DNA from: Mycobacterium sp. ITM-2016-00317
GTDB lineage: Bacteria > Actinomycetota > Actinomycetes > Mycobacteriales > Mycobacteriaceae
DNA: 64,000 nucleotides
NCBI RefSeq assembly: GCF_002968295.1
Contig: NZ_CP134399.1
Location: 4,030,001-4,094,000, forward strand
Direction of reading: 5' to 3'
Position numbers and translations under genes: made by a program. How positions within the stretch are numbered: the first letter of the stretch is position 1; each line of letters starts with the position of its first letter. The notes under the pieces were generated by a model. The model searched no databases and was not told the DNA's origin. It saw nothing but the letters and a program-made list of their open reading frames with translations. This document shows positions 37,455 through 48,989 of the stretch, piece after piece.

Positions 37455-38727
37455 GTGCCCGATGCTCTTCGCGCAAGCGGCTCATCGGCGACGCTGACCC
37501 TCAAAGCCGCGGGTCTGCTCGACGTCGACGCCGGGGAGATCATCCGCCCCGGCGTCGTCACCGTCGACGGCGACCGGATCTCTGCTGTCGGCGGCAGTCC
37601 CCCGCCCGACGCCGACGTCATCGATCTCGGCGACGCGATCCTGTTGCCCGGCCTGATGGACATGGAGGTCAATCTGCTGATGGGCGGGCGCGGGGAGACC
37701 CCGGGCCTGTCGCAGGTGCAGGACGACCCCGACCCGGGTGCTGCGCGCGGTGGGCAACGCCCGCCGTACGCTGCGCGCGGGGTTCACCACCGTGCGCAAC
37801 CTCGGACTGTTCGTCAAGACCGGCGGATATCTGCTCGACGTCGCGCTGGGCAGGGCGATCGACGCCGGTCTGATCGAGGGCCCGCGGGTGATTCCGGCCG
37901 GCCACGCGATCACACCGACGGGCGGTCACCTCGACCCGACCATGTTCGCGGCCTTCATGCCCGGCGTGCTTGAGCTGACCATCGAGGAGGGCATCGCCAA
38001 CGGGGTCGACGAGATCCGCAAGGCGGTGCGCTACCAGATCAAGCACGGCGCCCAGCTGATCAAGGTGTGTTGTTCCGGCGGTGTGATGTCGCTGACCGGA
38101 GAGGCAGGCGCGCAACACTATTCGGACGAGGAACTGCGTGTCATCGTCGACGAGGCGCACCGCCGGGGGCTGCGGGTCGCCGCCCACACCCATGGCGCCG
38201 AGGCCGTCAAGCACGCGATCGAGTGCGGCATCGACTGCATCGAGCACGGCTTCCTGATGGACGACGAGGCCATCAAGATGCTGGTCGACAACGACCGGTT
38301 CCTGGTGAGCACCCGGCGCCTGGCCGAGTACATGGACGTCTCGAAGGCGCCCGCGGAGTTGCAGGCCAAGGCCGCCGAGATGTTCCCGAAGGCGCGGACG
38401 TCGATCAAGGCCGCCTACGAGGCCGGCGCGAAGATCGCCGTCGGCACCGACGCACCGGCGATTCCGCACGGCAAGAACGCCGACGAACTCGTCACGCTGG
38501 TCGACTGGGGCCTGCCGCCGGCGGCGGTGCTGCGGGCGGCCACCGTGGTGGCCGCCGAGCTGATCAACCGACAGGATTCGCTGGGCCGAATCGCCGACGG
38601 CTACCTCGCCGACATCATCGCGGTGCCCGGTGATCCGCTGGCAGACATCAGCGTTACAAAGAATGTTACTTTTGTAATGAAGGGCGGTAAGGTCTTCAAG
38701 AATGAGCACGCAACCGATACGAACTGA
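37455..38727 (+). pseudogene. Amidohydrolase-family protein lacking the HxH motif, frameshifted
   Basis: Paralogue of 9937-11196. The N-terminal ~90 codons (PDALRASGS...LLPGLMDMEVNLLMGG...QVQDDP) are in one frame and TRVLRAVGNARRTLRAGFTTV onward in another. One extra C in the run 37727-37730 explains the break. As in the paralogue, the HxH is replaced (MEVN), but Lys (KVCCSGG), His (AAHTHG), His (EHG) and Asp (TDAP) remain. The remainder 37738-38727 is intact. It follows small protein C by 3 bases. A sequencing error is possible. Confidence 0.85.
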
Positions 38728-39142
38728 GGATCTGCTCGAGATCCAGCAGCTGCTCGCCAAGTACGCCGTCACCATCACCCAGGGCGACATCGACGGGCTG
38801 GTCAGTGTTTTCACTCCTGACGGCACCTACAGCGCATTCGGCGAGACCTACACCCTGAACCGGTTCCCGGTGCTGGTCGACGCCGCACCCAAGGGCCTGT
38901 TCATGACCGGGACGGCGCTGGTGGACTTCGACGACGGCAGCCGCGATCTCGCCACGGGCACGCAGCCGCTGTGTTTCATCGAGCATTCCAAGCACGACAT
39001 GCGCATCGGCTACTACCGCGACAACTATGTCCGTACCGAGGACGGCTGGCGGCTGAAAACCCGTGCGATGACGTTCATCCGGCGTTCCGGGGAGCACGAC
39101 TCCGGGCGCCCGCACGCGATCGGGAGGCCGGAAGCCGGATGA
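38702..39142 (+). CDS. NTF2/SnoaL-like protein
   Basis: 146 residues. The layout is that of SnoaL-like proteins: an N-terminal helix (EIQQLLAKYAVTITQGDIDGLVSVF), TPDGTYSAFGE, and IGYYRDNYVRTEDGWRLKTRAMTFIR at the end. Related enzymes are dehydratases, isomerases or small hydrolases of polyketide- or steroid-like substrates. It overlaps the amidohydrolase by 26 bases and the next acyl-CoA dehydrogenase by ATGA, so it belongs to the third Rieske operon. Confidence 0.85.
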   Translation: MSTQPIRTEDLLEIQQLLAKYAVTITQGDIDGLVSVFTPDGTYSAFGETYTLNRFPVLVDAAPKGLFMTGTALVDFDDGSRDLATGTQPLCFIEHSKHDMRIGYYRDNYVRTEDGWRLKTRAMTFIRRSGEHDSGRPHAIGRPEAG

Positions 39143-40281
39143 CCGTTGCCGCCGACACCACGAACTCCGCCGAGTTCCGGTCACAGTTGCAGGCCTGGCT
39201 CGAGGCCAACGACCTGACCCCACCCGACGACCATTCCCTGCAGGGCCACATGCGCCAGTTCGCCCGGGTACAGCGCGCGCTGTACGACGCCGGGTGGAGC
39301 CGGTACGGCTGGCCCGAGCACGCCGGCGGCCTCGGCGGCCCCGCGCTGCTGCGGGCCATCGTCGGCGAAGAGGTGGTGGGCCGGCGACTGGCCGAGCCGG
39401 GGCCGTACTCGATGCTCGAGGTGCTGGCGCCGACCATGATCGACTACGCACCCGCCGAACTGGCCGCCGAGATGGTGCCCAAACTGCTCAGCGGCGAAGA
39501 GCAGTGGTGCCAAGGCTTTTCCGAGCCCGGCTCCGGCAGCGACCTGGCGTCACTGACCACCCGCGCCGTGCTGAAGCCCGATTCCGGAGGCAGCACCTAC
39601 GTCATCAACGGCCAGAAGGTGTGGACGAGTTTCGCCCAGTACAGCCACCGGTGCATCCTGCTCGCCCGCACCGGCGACGCGGACACGCCCAATCACCAGG
39701 CCATCTCGGCGTTCTTCGTCGACGTCGACACACCGGGCATCACCGTGCGCCCGTTGCGCACCATGCACGACGTGGACGAGTTCTGCGAGGTGTACTTCGA
39801 CGACGTCGAGGTCAACGCGTCCCGCATGCTCGGCAAGCCGGGCGACGGCTGGCAGCTGGCGATGGATCTGCTGCCCTACGAGCGCTCCACGTGCTTCTGG
39901 CAGCGCATCGCATACCTGTACTCGCGGTTCGACGCGCTGGTCGACGCGGTGAAGCGTCAGGGCCAGGCGGTTGACCAGGACATGGGCGAGGCGTATCTGG
40001 CCCTGCACACGCTGCGGTGCCGTTCTCGGGCCACGCAGCAGCGGCTGGCCGACGGACAGAAGCTGGGCCCGGACACGTCCATTGACAAGGTGCTGTTGGC
40101 CGGCGCCGAACAGCGGCTCTACGACACCGCCCGCGATCTGCTGCCCGGCGCCGTCGAACTGGACGACACCGAGTGGCGCACCGAGTACCTGTACTCGCGC
40201 GCGGCGACCATCTACGGCGGCACCGCCGAGGTGCAGCGCAACATCATCGCGCGCCGCCTGTTGGACCTCGGTAAGGAGTGA
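39139..40281 (+). CDS. Acyl-CoA dehydrogenase (subunit 1 of a pair)
   Basis: 380 residues. Signatures: CQGFSEPGSGSDLAS and YLYSRAATIYGGTAEVQRNIIARRLL. The ATG overlaps the NTF2-like stop (ATGA). It is directly followed by a shorter acyl-CoA dehydrogenase, the arrangement of the heteromeric alpha2beta2 enzymes (FadE28/29 type) that process steroid side chains and other bulky acyl-CoA. Confidence 0.94.
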   Translation: MTVAADTTNSAEFRSQLQAWLEANDLTPPDDHSLQGHMRQFARVQRALYDAGWSRYGWPEHAGGLGGPALLRAIVGEEVVGRRLAEPGPYSMLEVLAPTMIDYAPAELAAEMVPKLLSGEEQWCQGFSEPGSGSDLASLTTRAVLKPDSGGSTYVINGQKVWTSFAQYSHRCILLARTGDADTPNHQAISAFFVDVDTPGITVRPLRTMHDVDEFCEVYFDDVEVNASRMLGKPGDGWQLAMDLLPYERSTCFWQRIAYLYSRFDALVDAVKRQGQAVDQDMGEAYLALHTLRCRSRATQQRLADGQKLGPDTSIDKVLLAGAEQRLYDTARDLLPGAVELDDTEWRTEYLYSRAATIYGGTAEVQRNIIARRLLDLGKE

Positions 40282-40282
40282 C

Positions 40283-41095
40283 ATGGCCCCCCAGATGGAT
40301 GACGCATCACTGGACATGCTCGAGGCGTCCCTGCGCAAGACGATGCTCGCGCTGTCCGGCCCGGACCTCGACGCGGCGCTGACCGAGATGGGCTGGGCCG
40401 AGATGCTGTCCGACGCGGCCGAGTCGGCTGTGCCGATGGTGTTCCGGCTGCTGGGCGAAACGGGTTCGCACGCTTCGGTTCTGGTCGACGTGGTGCTGCA
40501 CGCCACCGGTAACACAATCGGTGACACCGTCGAGCTTCCGTTGCCGTACGCAGGCAACGCCTGGGTCGTGTGGGACCGCATCAGCGCGCAGAGCGTCGAG
40601 CCCACCCTCGGCGGCTTACCGCTGCGCCGCGAGGAGGAGGGCTATCCGATCCGGCTGGCCGAGGCCCGGGTGGCTGTCGGCTGGTGGCTGGTCGGCTCCG
40701 CACGGGCAATGCTGAACCTGGCCCGCAGGCACGCGTTGGACCGGGTGCAGTTCGGCAAGCCGATCGCGTCGTTCCAGGCTGTCCGGCACCGGTTGGCCGA
40801 GACGCTGGTGGCCATCGAAGGCGCCGAGGCGACACTGAGCCTTCCCGGGGTCGACAATCCCGACCTGACCGCGCTGCTGGCCAAGGCCGCGGCGGGCAAG
40901 GCCGCGCTGACAGCGGCCAGGAACTGCCAGCAGGTGCTCGGCGGTATCGGCTTCACCGAGGAGCACGAGCTGCAGCTGCACGTGAAGCGCGCCCTGGTGC
41001 TCGACGGATTGCTCGGCAGCTCCCGGGAACTCACGCGCAGGGCGGGCGCCGGACTGCGCGCCCGCGGCTCCGCACCCCGCCTCGCCCACCTGTAG
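40283..41095 (+). CDS. Acyl-CoA dehydrogenase (subunit 2 of a pair)
   Basis: 270 residues, shorter than a stand-alone enzyme (about 380). The C-terminal helical domain is clear (VGSARAMLNLARRHALDRVQFGKPIASFQAVRHRLAETLVAIEGAEATL; QVLGGIGFTEEHELQLHVKR), while the N-terminal domain is reduced. One base after the partner stop. It would form a heterotetramer with 39139-40281. Last gene of the operon, followed by a hairpin. Confidence 0.92.
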   Translation: MAPQMDDASLDMLEASLRKTMLALSGPDLDAALTEMGWAEMLSDAAESAVPMVFRLLGETGSHASVLVDVVLHATGNTIGDTVELPLPYAGNAWVVWDRISAQSVEPTLGGLPLRREEEGYPIRLAEARVAVGWWLVGSARAMLNLARRHALDRVQFGKPIASFQAVRHRLAETLVAIEGAEATLSLPGVDNPDLTALLAKAAAGKAALTAARNCQQVLGGIGFTEEHELQLHVKRALVLDGLLGSSRELTRRAGAGLRARGSAPRLAHL

Positions 41096-41122
41096 AGCAC
41101 GCCCACCGGTAGTACGCACCCG

Positions 41123-41186
41123 CCGCGAGCGTGCGCAATGTTCGTCTTGTTGCCCGCGTGTCGGCCGCAGACACGCACGCTCGCGG
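41123..41186. terminator. Inverted repeat between convergent genes
   Basis: CCGCGAGCGTGCG and CGCACGCTCGCGG, perfect 13-base arms separated by about 38 bases, between the convergent acyl-CoA dehydrogenase and enoyl-CoA hydratase genes. Terminator-like in placement for both strands. Confidence 0.55.
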
Positions 41187-41197
41187 GAATAGCAGGG

Positions 41198-41980
41198 TTA
41201 CTTGATGTTGGCTTTCATCTCTTCGAGATTCACCAGCACCGGCCACCCTCCGACGCTGAGCGCGTTGCCGTGTCCGGTCTGGTGGACGTCGAACACCGAC
41301 TGGATCGCCGCGTAGAACCCCTGCACGTCCAGCGTCTGGTTCACGGCCCGCTTCGCCTGCCGCAGCGCGAACGGCGGCATCTTCGCGATCTGTTCGGCCA
41401 GCGCCCTGGTCTCGGTGTCGAGCTGGTCGCGCGGCACCACGCGGTTGACCATCCCGGTGGCCGCCACCTCGTCGGCGCTCATCGCCCGGCCGGTGAACAG
41501 GATCTCCTTGGCCTTCCGCGGTCCCAGTTCCCAGGTGTGGCCGTGGTATTCGACGCCTCCGATGCCCATCAACACCACCGGGTCGGAGAACTGCGCGTCG
41601 TCGGCGGCGACGATCAGGTCACACGGCCAGCACAGCAGCAGCCCACCTGAGATGCAGCGGCCCTGGACCGCGGCGATGGACGGCTTGGGCACGTTGCGCC
41701 AGCGCAGCGTGTATTCGAGGTAGCGCTTGGCTTCGTGCTGGATGATGAACTCCAGCGTGATCTTGTCCGGCACCGGACCTCCGCCGCGCAGGTCGTGCCC
41801 GGCGGAGAAGTGCTTGCCGTTGGCCCGCAGCACGATGACCGACACGTCGTTGTCCTCGGCCGCCCGCGTCCACGCCGCGTCGAGCTCGTCGAGTAGCTCC
41901 GGATTCTGCGCGTTGGCCGCCTCGGGGCGGTTCAGCGTGATCGTCGCGATCCGGTCACTGACGTCGTAGTCGATGTACAC
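41198..41980 (-). CDS. Enoyl-CoA hydratase/isomerase family protein
   Basis: 260 residues. Crotonase features: LNRPEAANAQ, GKHFSAGHDLRGG and QGRCISGGLLLCWPCDLIVAADDAQFSDP. The GTG start at 41980 reads MYIDYDVSDRI. It is divergent from the TetR gene, with the operator at 42061-42075 between them, so it is probably a direct target of that regulator. It is clearly different from the hydratase at 29563-30369. Confidence 0.93.
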   Translation of the reverse strand: MYIDYDVSDRIATITLNRPEAANAQNPELLDELDAAWTRAAEDNDVSVIVLRANGKHFSAGHDLRGGGPVPDKITLEFIIQHEAKRYLEYTLRWRNVPKPSIAAVQGRCISGGLLLCWPCDLIVAADDAQFSDPVVLMGIGGVEYHGHTWELGPRKAKEILFTGRAMSADEVAATGMVNRVVPRDQLDTETRALAEQIAKMPPFALRQAKRAVNQTLDVQGFYAAIQSVFDVHQTGHGNALSVGGWPVLVNLEEMKANIK

Positions 41981-42060
41981 GAGACTCCTCGGGCTGTCGG
42001 GAGCGGAAGAATTTCCGGGTATTGCGGGTGCAGAACTGGGACTTCTGTTATCACCGAAAC

Positions 42061-42075
42061 GAGAATACTATTCTC
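42061..42075. promoter_or_regulatory. Inverted-repeat operator GAGAA-N5-TTCTC
   Basis: CGAGAATACTATTCTCG, a perfect palindrome around ACT in the gap between the divergent hydratase and TetR genes. A third GAGAA half-site follows at 42081. Same form as 4391-4405 and 35197-35211. Autoregulation of the TetR gene at 42132 and control of the hydratase are inferred. Confidence 0.7.
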
Positions 42076-42131
42076 GTGGTGAGAAAGTTACAATCTCGGA
42101 CACGGGCGCCGAGGGAGGGTCGAGGACCGCT

Positions 42132-42851
42132 ATGGCTAGGCGTTCTCCGGTACAGTCAGTGCATGTTTTCCCCAATCGGCCTGCGTCTGAGCCTCCGGTG
42201 ACGAGCCCCAGCGAAGAACCCGCTTGGAAGCAGCGCGCCGTCGAGCGGTCGATCAAGACCGCCAAACTGCGCGCCGCTCAGCGGGTGCAGCGGTTCCTCG
42301 ACGCCGCTCAGGCCATCATCATCGAGAAGGGCAGCACCGACTTCACGGTCCAGGAAGTCGTCGACCGCTCCCGCCAGTCGCTGCGCAGCTTCTACCTGCA
42401 GTTCGACGGTAAACACGAACTTCTGCTGGCCCTCTTCGAAGATGCGCTGGGCCGGTCGGCCGATCAGATCCGGGCCGCGACCGCCGGCCACGAGGACCCG
42501 ATGGAGCGCCTCAAGGTCGCCGTTCAGTTGCTGTTCGAGTCCTCGCGGCCCGACCCCGCGGCCCAGCGTCCGCTGTTCACCGACTTCGCGCCACGGCTAC
42601 TGGTGTCACATCCCTCCGAGGTCAAAGTCGCCCACGCCCCCCTGCTCGCGTTGCTGACCGAGTTGATGGAGGACGCCAGCGCCGCCGGGAAGCTGCGCGC
42701 CGGGATCAACCCGAAGCGGATGGCCGCGATGACTATGCAGACCGTGATGTTCGTGGCCCAGTCCAGCGGTGAGGTCGACGAGAACGCCGCCAACCCGCTC
42801 ACCGCGGACGAGGTGTGGGACTTCTGCGCCCACGGGTTCGCCGCCCTCTGA
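42132..42851 (+). CDS. TetR/AcrR-family regulator
   Basis: 239 residues. A 35-residue basic, flexible N-terminal arm precedes the DNA-binding domain (RFLDAAQAIIIEKGSTDFTVQEVVDRSRQSLRSFYLQFDGKHELLLALF). The recognition helix RQSLRSFYLQF differs from the more usual VSKGTLYxHF form. The C-terminal domain is about 150 residues. The ATG at 42132 was chosen; in-frame starts further upstream would contain the operator. It is the candidate master regulator for the GAGAA-type operators in this window. Confidence 0.9.
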   Translation: MARRSPVQSVHVFPNRPASEPPVTSPSEEPAWKQRAVERSIKTAKLRAAQRVQRFLDAAQAIIIEKGSTDFTVQEVVDRSRQSLRSFYLQFDGKHELLLALFEDALGRSADQIRAATAGHEDPMERLKVAVQLLFESSRPDPAAQRPLFTDFAPRLLVSHPSEVKVAHAPLLALLTELMEDASAAGKLRAGINPKRMAAMTMQTVMFVAQSSGEVDENAANPLTADEVWDFCAHGFAAL

Positions 42852-42881
42852 GGCATTCCGCCCTCCCGTCAGCCTGCCGCT

Positions 42882-42909
42882 GACCCCCCGCGCACGCGGG
42901 TCTGTTTTG
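42882..42909 (+). terminator. Rho-independent terminator after TetR
   Basis: GACCCCCCGCGCACGCGGGTC can form a short GC-rich stem with a GCAC loop, followed by TGTTTTGT. It lies 30 bases after the TetR stop. Confidence 0.6.
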
Positions 42910-42949
42910 TCGTGCCCATCTTGACGCTGCCTGGTTCGCGAGAGGGAAG

Positions 42950-42966
42950 TTCTCCTCTTTGGAGAA
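42950..42966. promoter_or_regulatory. Everted repeat TTCTC-N7-GAGAA
   Basis: TTCTCCTCTTTGGAGAA, 113 bases before the P450 start at 43079 and downstream of the TetR terminator. Same arrangement as 35048-35064 and 52377-52393. Confidence 0.5.
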
Positions 42967-43078
42967 GGATACTGACGCTCAGCGAGTTCGCCATTGACAC
43001 TCGTGTGCCCGCGATGCCAAAGTTGTGAGACAAATTGCAGCCCGATGTCTTACGAGACTGATCCGCGAGAGGGACACG

Positions 43079-45187
<2,109 letters not shown>

Positions 45188-46261
45188 GTGACCGCACCGG
45201 AACTGTCGATCCCGCAGGGATGGGACGAGATAACCCCGGACTGGATGACTTCGGCGCTCTCCCAACACTTTCCGGGCGCCGAAGTCAGCGGGGTGCGGGT
45301 GGCACTGCGGGACGACGGCACCAACCGCCGCGCCCGGCTGGCGCTGGAGTATTCGGCGGGCGAGGGGCCGGCGACGGTGTTCGCCAAGGCCGTCGACCCC
45401 GAACACGCCGACCTGGTCGAGCTGACCAGCGGGCTCTACCACGAGCCGAGACTGTTCGCGTCCGGGGTGGCGCTGCCGCTCGACCATCCGCAGGTGTACC
45501 TCGCGGCGATCGACGAACCGCGCCGCGACTTCCTGATGATCATGGAAGACGTCGCGGCGCGCGGCGCCGACCCCCGCGACTCCACCCGGCCGATGACCGT
45601 GGCACAGGCCGCCGCGGGGGTGCGCGGGCTGGCCCGCCTGCACAGCGAGTACTGGGGTGAGCGGCTCACCGGCCACCGCGACCTGAGCTGGGTGGAGCCG
45701 TTCGTCGCATTCCAGGGACTGGAGTACGCGCCGCTGCACATCGCCCACGAACGGCTCGGCGACACCGCGCCGGCCGAGGTGGTCGCGCTCAGCGGCACCG
45801 AGCTGTTCGTCGACATCTGGGCGCGCTACATCGGTACGCTGACAGACTCGGTGCCGACGCTGCTGCACGGGGATCCGCACATCGGCAACACCTACGTGCT
45901 GCCGGACGGGACCGTCGGCTTCCTCGACTGGCAGATGGTACGTCGGGGCAGCTTCTCCCTGGACCTCGGATACTTCCTGCAGGGTGCGCTGACCATCGAG
46001 GACCGCCGGGACTCCGAACGCGACCTGCTCGACGAGTACCGCGGTGCGCTGCGGCTACCGGCCGACGAACTCCCGTCGGCAGAGGACATCTGGACGCGGT
46101 ACCGGGCGTCGGTCGCCCACGGCCTGGCCATCTGGATGGCGACCCTGTCCGGCGGCGACGCCTGGCAGCGCGCCGACATCTGCCTGGCCTTCGCGCAGCG
46201 CTACGCCGCGGCGTTCGTCGATCTGCAGACCGGGGACGCCCTCGACACCGTGTGCGGCTGA
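45188..46261 (+). CDS. APH-type phosphotransferase
   Basis: 357 residues from GTG 45188. The domain begins at once (SIPQGWDEITPDWMTSAL), with LLHGDPHIGNTYV as catalytic loop and GFLDWQMVRRGSFSLDLGYFL with the metal Asp. It is in frame with the preceding SDR, without a stop between, so either it is a natural SDR-kinase fusion or the SDR stop was lost. The family phosphorylates small hydroxyl compounds or acyl-CoA hydroxyls; an antibiotic role is not suggested here. Confidence 0.85.
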   Translation: MTAPELSIPQGWDEITPDWMTSALSQHFPGAEVSGVRVALRDDGTNRRARLALEYSAGEGPATVFAKAVDPEHADLVELTSGLYHEPRLFASGVALPLDHPQVYLAAIDEPRRDFLMIMEDVAARGADPRDSTRPMTVAQAAAGVRGLARLHSEYWGERLTGHRDLSWVEPFVAFQGLEYAPLHIAHERLGDTAPAEVVALSGTELFVDIWARYIGTLTDSVPTLLHGDPHIGNTYVLPDGTVGFLDWQMVRRGSFSLDLGYFLQGALTIEDRRDSERDLLDEYRGALRLPADELPSAEDIWTRYRASVAHGLAIWMATLSGGDAWQRADICLAFAQRYAAAFVDLQTGDALDTVCG

Positions 46262-46315
46262 CGCATTCGGCGAAACCACCGTGATCATGAAACGCGGATG
46301 GTTGCATATCCGTCC

Positions 46316-47755
46316 ATGAGGCGGCTCAACGGCATGGATGCCATGCTGTTGTACAGCGAGACTCCGAACCTGCACACCCACACCCTCAAGGTCGCGGTGA
46401 TCGACGCGTCCGACTACGACGGGGAGTTCGGCTTCGACGCGTTCCGGCGCACCGTCGCACGCCGGCTGCACCTGCTCGACCCACTGCGCTACCGGCTGAT
46501 CGACATCCCGTGGCGGCTGCATCATCCGATGTGGCTGGAGGACTGTCCGGTCGATCTGGACTATCACCTACGCCGCGTGCCGGTGCCCGGCCCTGGACGG
46601 CGGCGCGAACTCGACCACGTCATCGGGGAGATCGCCAGCACCCCGCTGGATCGCAGGAAGCCGCTGTGGGAGTTCCACTTCGCCGAGGGCATGGCCGACG
46701 GCCGCTTCGCACTCATCGGGAAGGTGCACCACACCCTCGCCGACGGGGTCGCGTCGGCGAATCTGCTTGCCCGGCTGATGGATCTGGCCGACGCCGAACA
46801 CGACGACCGGGACGAACCGCCCACGTCGTGTGAGGAGCCCTCGAATCGGGAGCTGCTGAGGGAGGCTCAGCTCGACCACGCGCGCAACATCGCGGGGCTT
46901 CCCGGCCTCGTCGCCGACGCGGCCCGCGGGGTGACCCGGCTGCGTCGCCGCGACAAGCAGCGACGCACCGTGCCGGATCTGGCCAAGCCGTTCAACGCCC
47001 CACCGACCTTCCTCAATCACGTCGTCTCCCCGGTGCGGACGTTCGCGACCGCGACGCTGTCGCTGGCCGAGGTCAAGCAGACGACCAAGCACCTGGGTGT
47101 GACGTTCAACGACGTGGTGCTCGCCGTGGCGGCGGGCGGGCTGCGGGAGCTGCTGCTGCGCTACGACGGGCGTGCCGACCGCCCGATCATGGCGACGGTC
47201 CCGGTGGCCACCGACAAGTCCCCCGACCGCGTCACCGGCAACGAGATCGGCGGGATGATGGTGTCGATGCCCGTGCACATCGACGACCCGCTGGAACGGG
47301 TCCGGCTCACCTCGCTGGCCACCACCCGGGCCAAGGAGAACAACGACCTGCTGGGGCCGACGTTGCAGGGCCGGATGCTGGAATACCTGCCGCCGCCGCT
47401 GGCTCCGGCGCTGTTCCGGGCCCAAGCCAAGCGCGCCGACCACAACCGGTTGATGAACGTCGCGATCTCCAACGTGCCGGGGCCGAGGCAGCGCGGACAC
47501 ATCGGCGGGGCGCCGGTCAGCGAGATCTATTCGGTCGGTGTGCTTTCGGCGGGCAGCGCGTTCAACATGACCGTATGGAGCTACGTCGACCAGCTTGACA
47601 TCGCGGTGCTCTCCGACGACCGCACGTTCGACGACGCCCACGAGGCCACCGATGCGATGTTGCACGCGTTCGATGAATTGCGGGGAGCGTGCGGGCTGCC
47701 CCGGTCCGCGCCGGTGTCCAGCGCGATGGCGCCGGCGCCCTGCGGCCGCGACTAG
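46316..47755 (+). CDS. WS/DGAT-family O-acyltransferase
   Basis: 479 residues. The wax ester synthase/diacylglycerol acyltransferase motif is VHHTLADG (HHxxxDG) near residue 142, with N-terminal MRRLNGMDAMLLYSETP and C-terminal NVPGPRQRGHIGG. It joins a fatty acyl-CoA to a diacylglycerol or fatty alcohol, making storage lipid at the membrane or lipid body. The ATG at 46316 fits the family N terminus; an ATG at 46298 is also open. Confidence 0.95.
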   Translation: MRRLNGMDAMLLYSETPNLHTHTLKVAVIDASDYDGEFGFDAFRRTVARRLHLLDPLRYRLIDIPWRLHHPMWLEDCPVDLDYHLRRVPVPGPGRRRELDHVIGEIASTPLDRRKPLWEFHFAEGMADGRFALIGKVHHTLADGVASANLLARLMDLADAEHDDRDEPPTSCEEPSNRELLREAQLDHARNIAGLPGLVADAARGVTRLRRRDKQRRTVPDLAKPFNAPPTFLNHVVSPVRTFATATLSLAEVKQTTKHLGVTFNDVVLAVAAGGLRELLLRYDGRADRPIMATVPVATDKSPDRVTGNEIGGMMVSMPVHIDDPLERVRLTSLATTRAKENNDLLGPTLQGRMLEYLPPPLAPALFRAQAKRADHNRLMNVAISNVPGPRQRGHIGGAPVSEIYSVGVLSAGSAFNMTVWSYVDQLDIAVLSDDRTFDDAHEATDAMLHAFDELRGACGLPRSAPVSSAMAPAPCGRD

Positions 47756-47770
47756 GTCACCGCGTCAAAC

Positions 47771-48973
47771 TCAGGCCTCCAACCGCAGCCGGGGATCGGG
47801 GTGGGGTCCCTCTGTCTCGAGGCGGTACTCCGTGCCGAACATCTCTCGGTGCATGTCGATGACCCGCTCGGTCGGCGGCTCCTCGCCGCCATGAATCTGC
47901 GCCTGTAGAGCCTCGAACCGTTCGTGGGCCTCCCGCACATAGCCGGCGCCGAGCGTCGTCAGGTCCATCTGCGTTGCCAACAACTCTCGCAGGTAGGCCT
48001 TGTTCGGCTCGAACGTCAGCGAATTCGGCAACTCGGGCGGGACAATCTCCTCCGGGTCCCGGTCATCGTGCTGGCGGAACAGGTCGGTGGCGATCCGCAA
48101 CTGCTCGAGCTCCATGTTCAGGTGCAGTTCCCAGACGGCCTTCACCTTCGCGTCGGTCTCCTGCTGCATGAACGAGTGGTAGAGGTAGACCTCGTTGTAC
48201 TCGTGCAGCAGCAGCCGTTCGAACCACGTCTCGTTGGGGTCCATCAGGGACTCGTAGTGCGTGACGTGCTCTTCTTCGATCAGGCCGATTTCCTGATAGA
48301 GCTGGCGCGCGATCGGCTCCATGTACAGCGGCCCGACGTTGGCATAGAAGTTCATCGTCTGCTGCTCGGACGACATGATCGTCAGCGCATGCAGTTTCGA
48401 CAGTGGCTGGGTCGCGAACTTGTCATACGGGTCGCGGACGTTGTCGATCGGATGGCGGTGCTCGACCTTGGTGGGCCGGCCCGGCATCACCTCCGTGAGT
48501 TGGTCGACGACCTTCTCGGCCTTGCGATGCTCGATCATCTCGTAGAGGTTGGCGTACCGGTACAGGTGGTCGAAGTCCTCCAGGACGCCGAACTGGTAGG
48601 CCTGCTTCAGGTACTCGTCGGGCTCGGCCCGAGCGACCCATGCCGTCAGATCGACGGCCACCTGCTCGTAACCCAGCGTGGTCTCCAGGACCGAGGCCGT
48701 GCCGGGCAGCAACCAGTTCACCACCTTCTGCTGCTGCTGTTCGATGTAGCGGACCTGTGCCAGCTGTTCTTTGACCTTCCGGTCCGCGCACACCCGGGAG
48801 AAGTGGTGGCTGAACATCAGGGCCTCGACCTCGATGCCGTTCATCGTGATGATCCGACAGCGGGTGTACGGGTCGACGTCGTCGGGGTGGATCGGTTCGA
48901 CGTTGAGTTCCCGCCAGTTACGCAACTGTTTGTCGAGCGGGATGCCCTTTTCGGTGAATGGGTTGAACGTCAT
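47771..48973 (-). CDS. Ferritin-like-fold protein, unknown
   Basis: 400 residues, soluble and helical. Candidate di-iron ligands: ExxEHR (YEMIEHRKAEK), EEEHVTHYE, and ELHLNMELEQL, as in ferritin-like oxygenases or desaturase-like proteins. I do not recognise the exact family. AGGAAAGG precedes the ATG. It follows the hemerythrin-like gene by 17 bases, so iron/oxygen-sensing or stress context is likely. It converges on the WS/DGAT gene. Confidence 0.7.
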   Translation of the reverse strand: MTFNPFTEKGIPLDKQLRNWRELNVEPIHPDDVDPYTRCRIITMNGIEVEALMFSHHFSRVCADRKVKEQLAQVRYIEQQQQKVVNWLLPGTASVLETTLGYEQVAVDLTAWVARAEPDEYLKQAYQFGVLEDFDHLYRYANLYEMIEHRKAEKVVDQLTEVMPGRPTKVEHRHPIDNVRDPYDKFATQPLSKLHALTIMSSEQQTMNFYANVGPLYMEPIARQLYQEIGLIEEEHVTHYESLMDPNETWFERLLLHEYNEVYLYHSFMQQETDAKVKAVWELHLNMELEQLRIATDLFRQHDDRDPEEIVPPELPNSLTFEPNKAYLRELLATQMDLTTLGAGYVREAHERFEALQAQIHGGEEPPTERVIDMHREMFGTEYRLETEGPHPDPRLRLEA

Positions 48974-48989
48974 TGGTTACCTTTCCTGA

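Noticed and set aside
45188..46261. Aminoglycoside resistance gene
   Set aside because: The APH fold is shared by many metabolic kinases, and the neighbours are catabolic genes.
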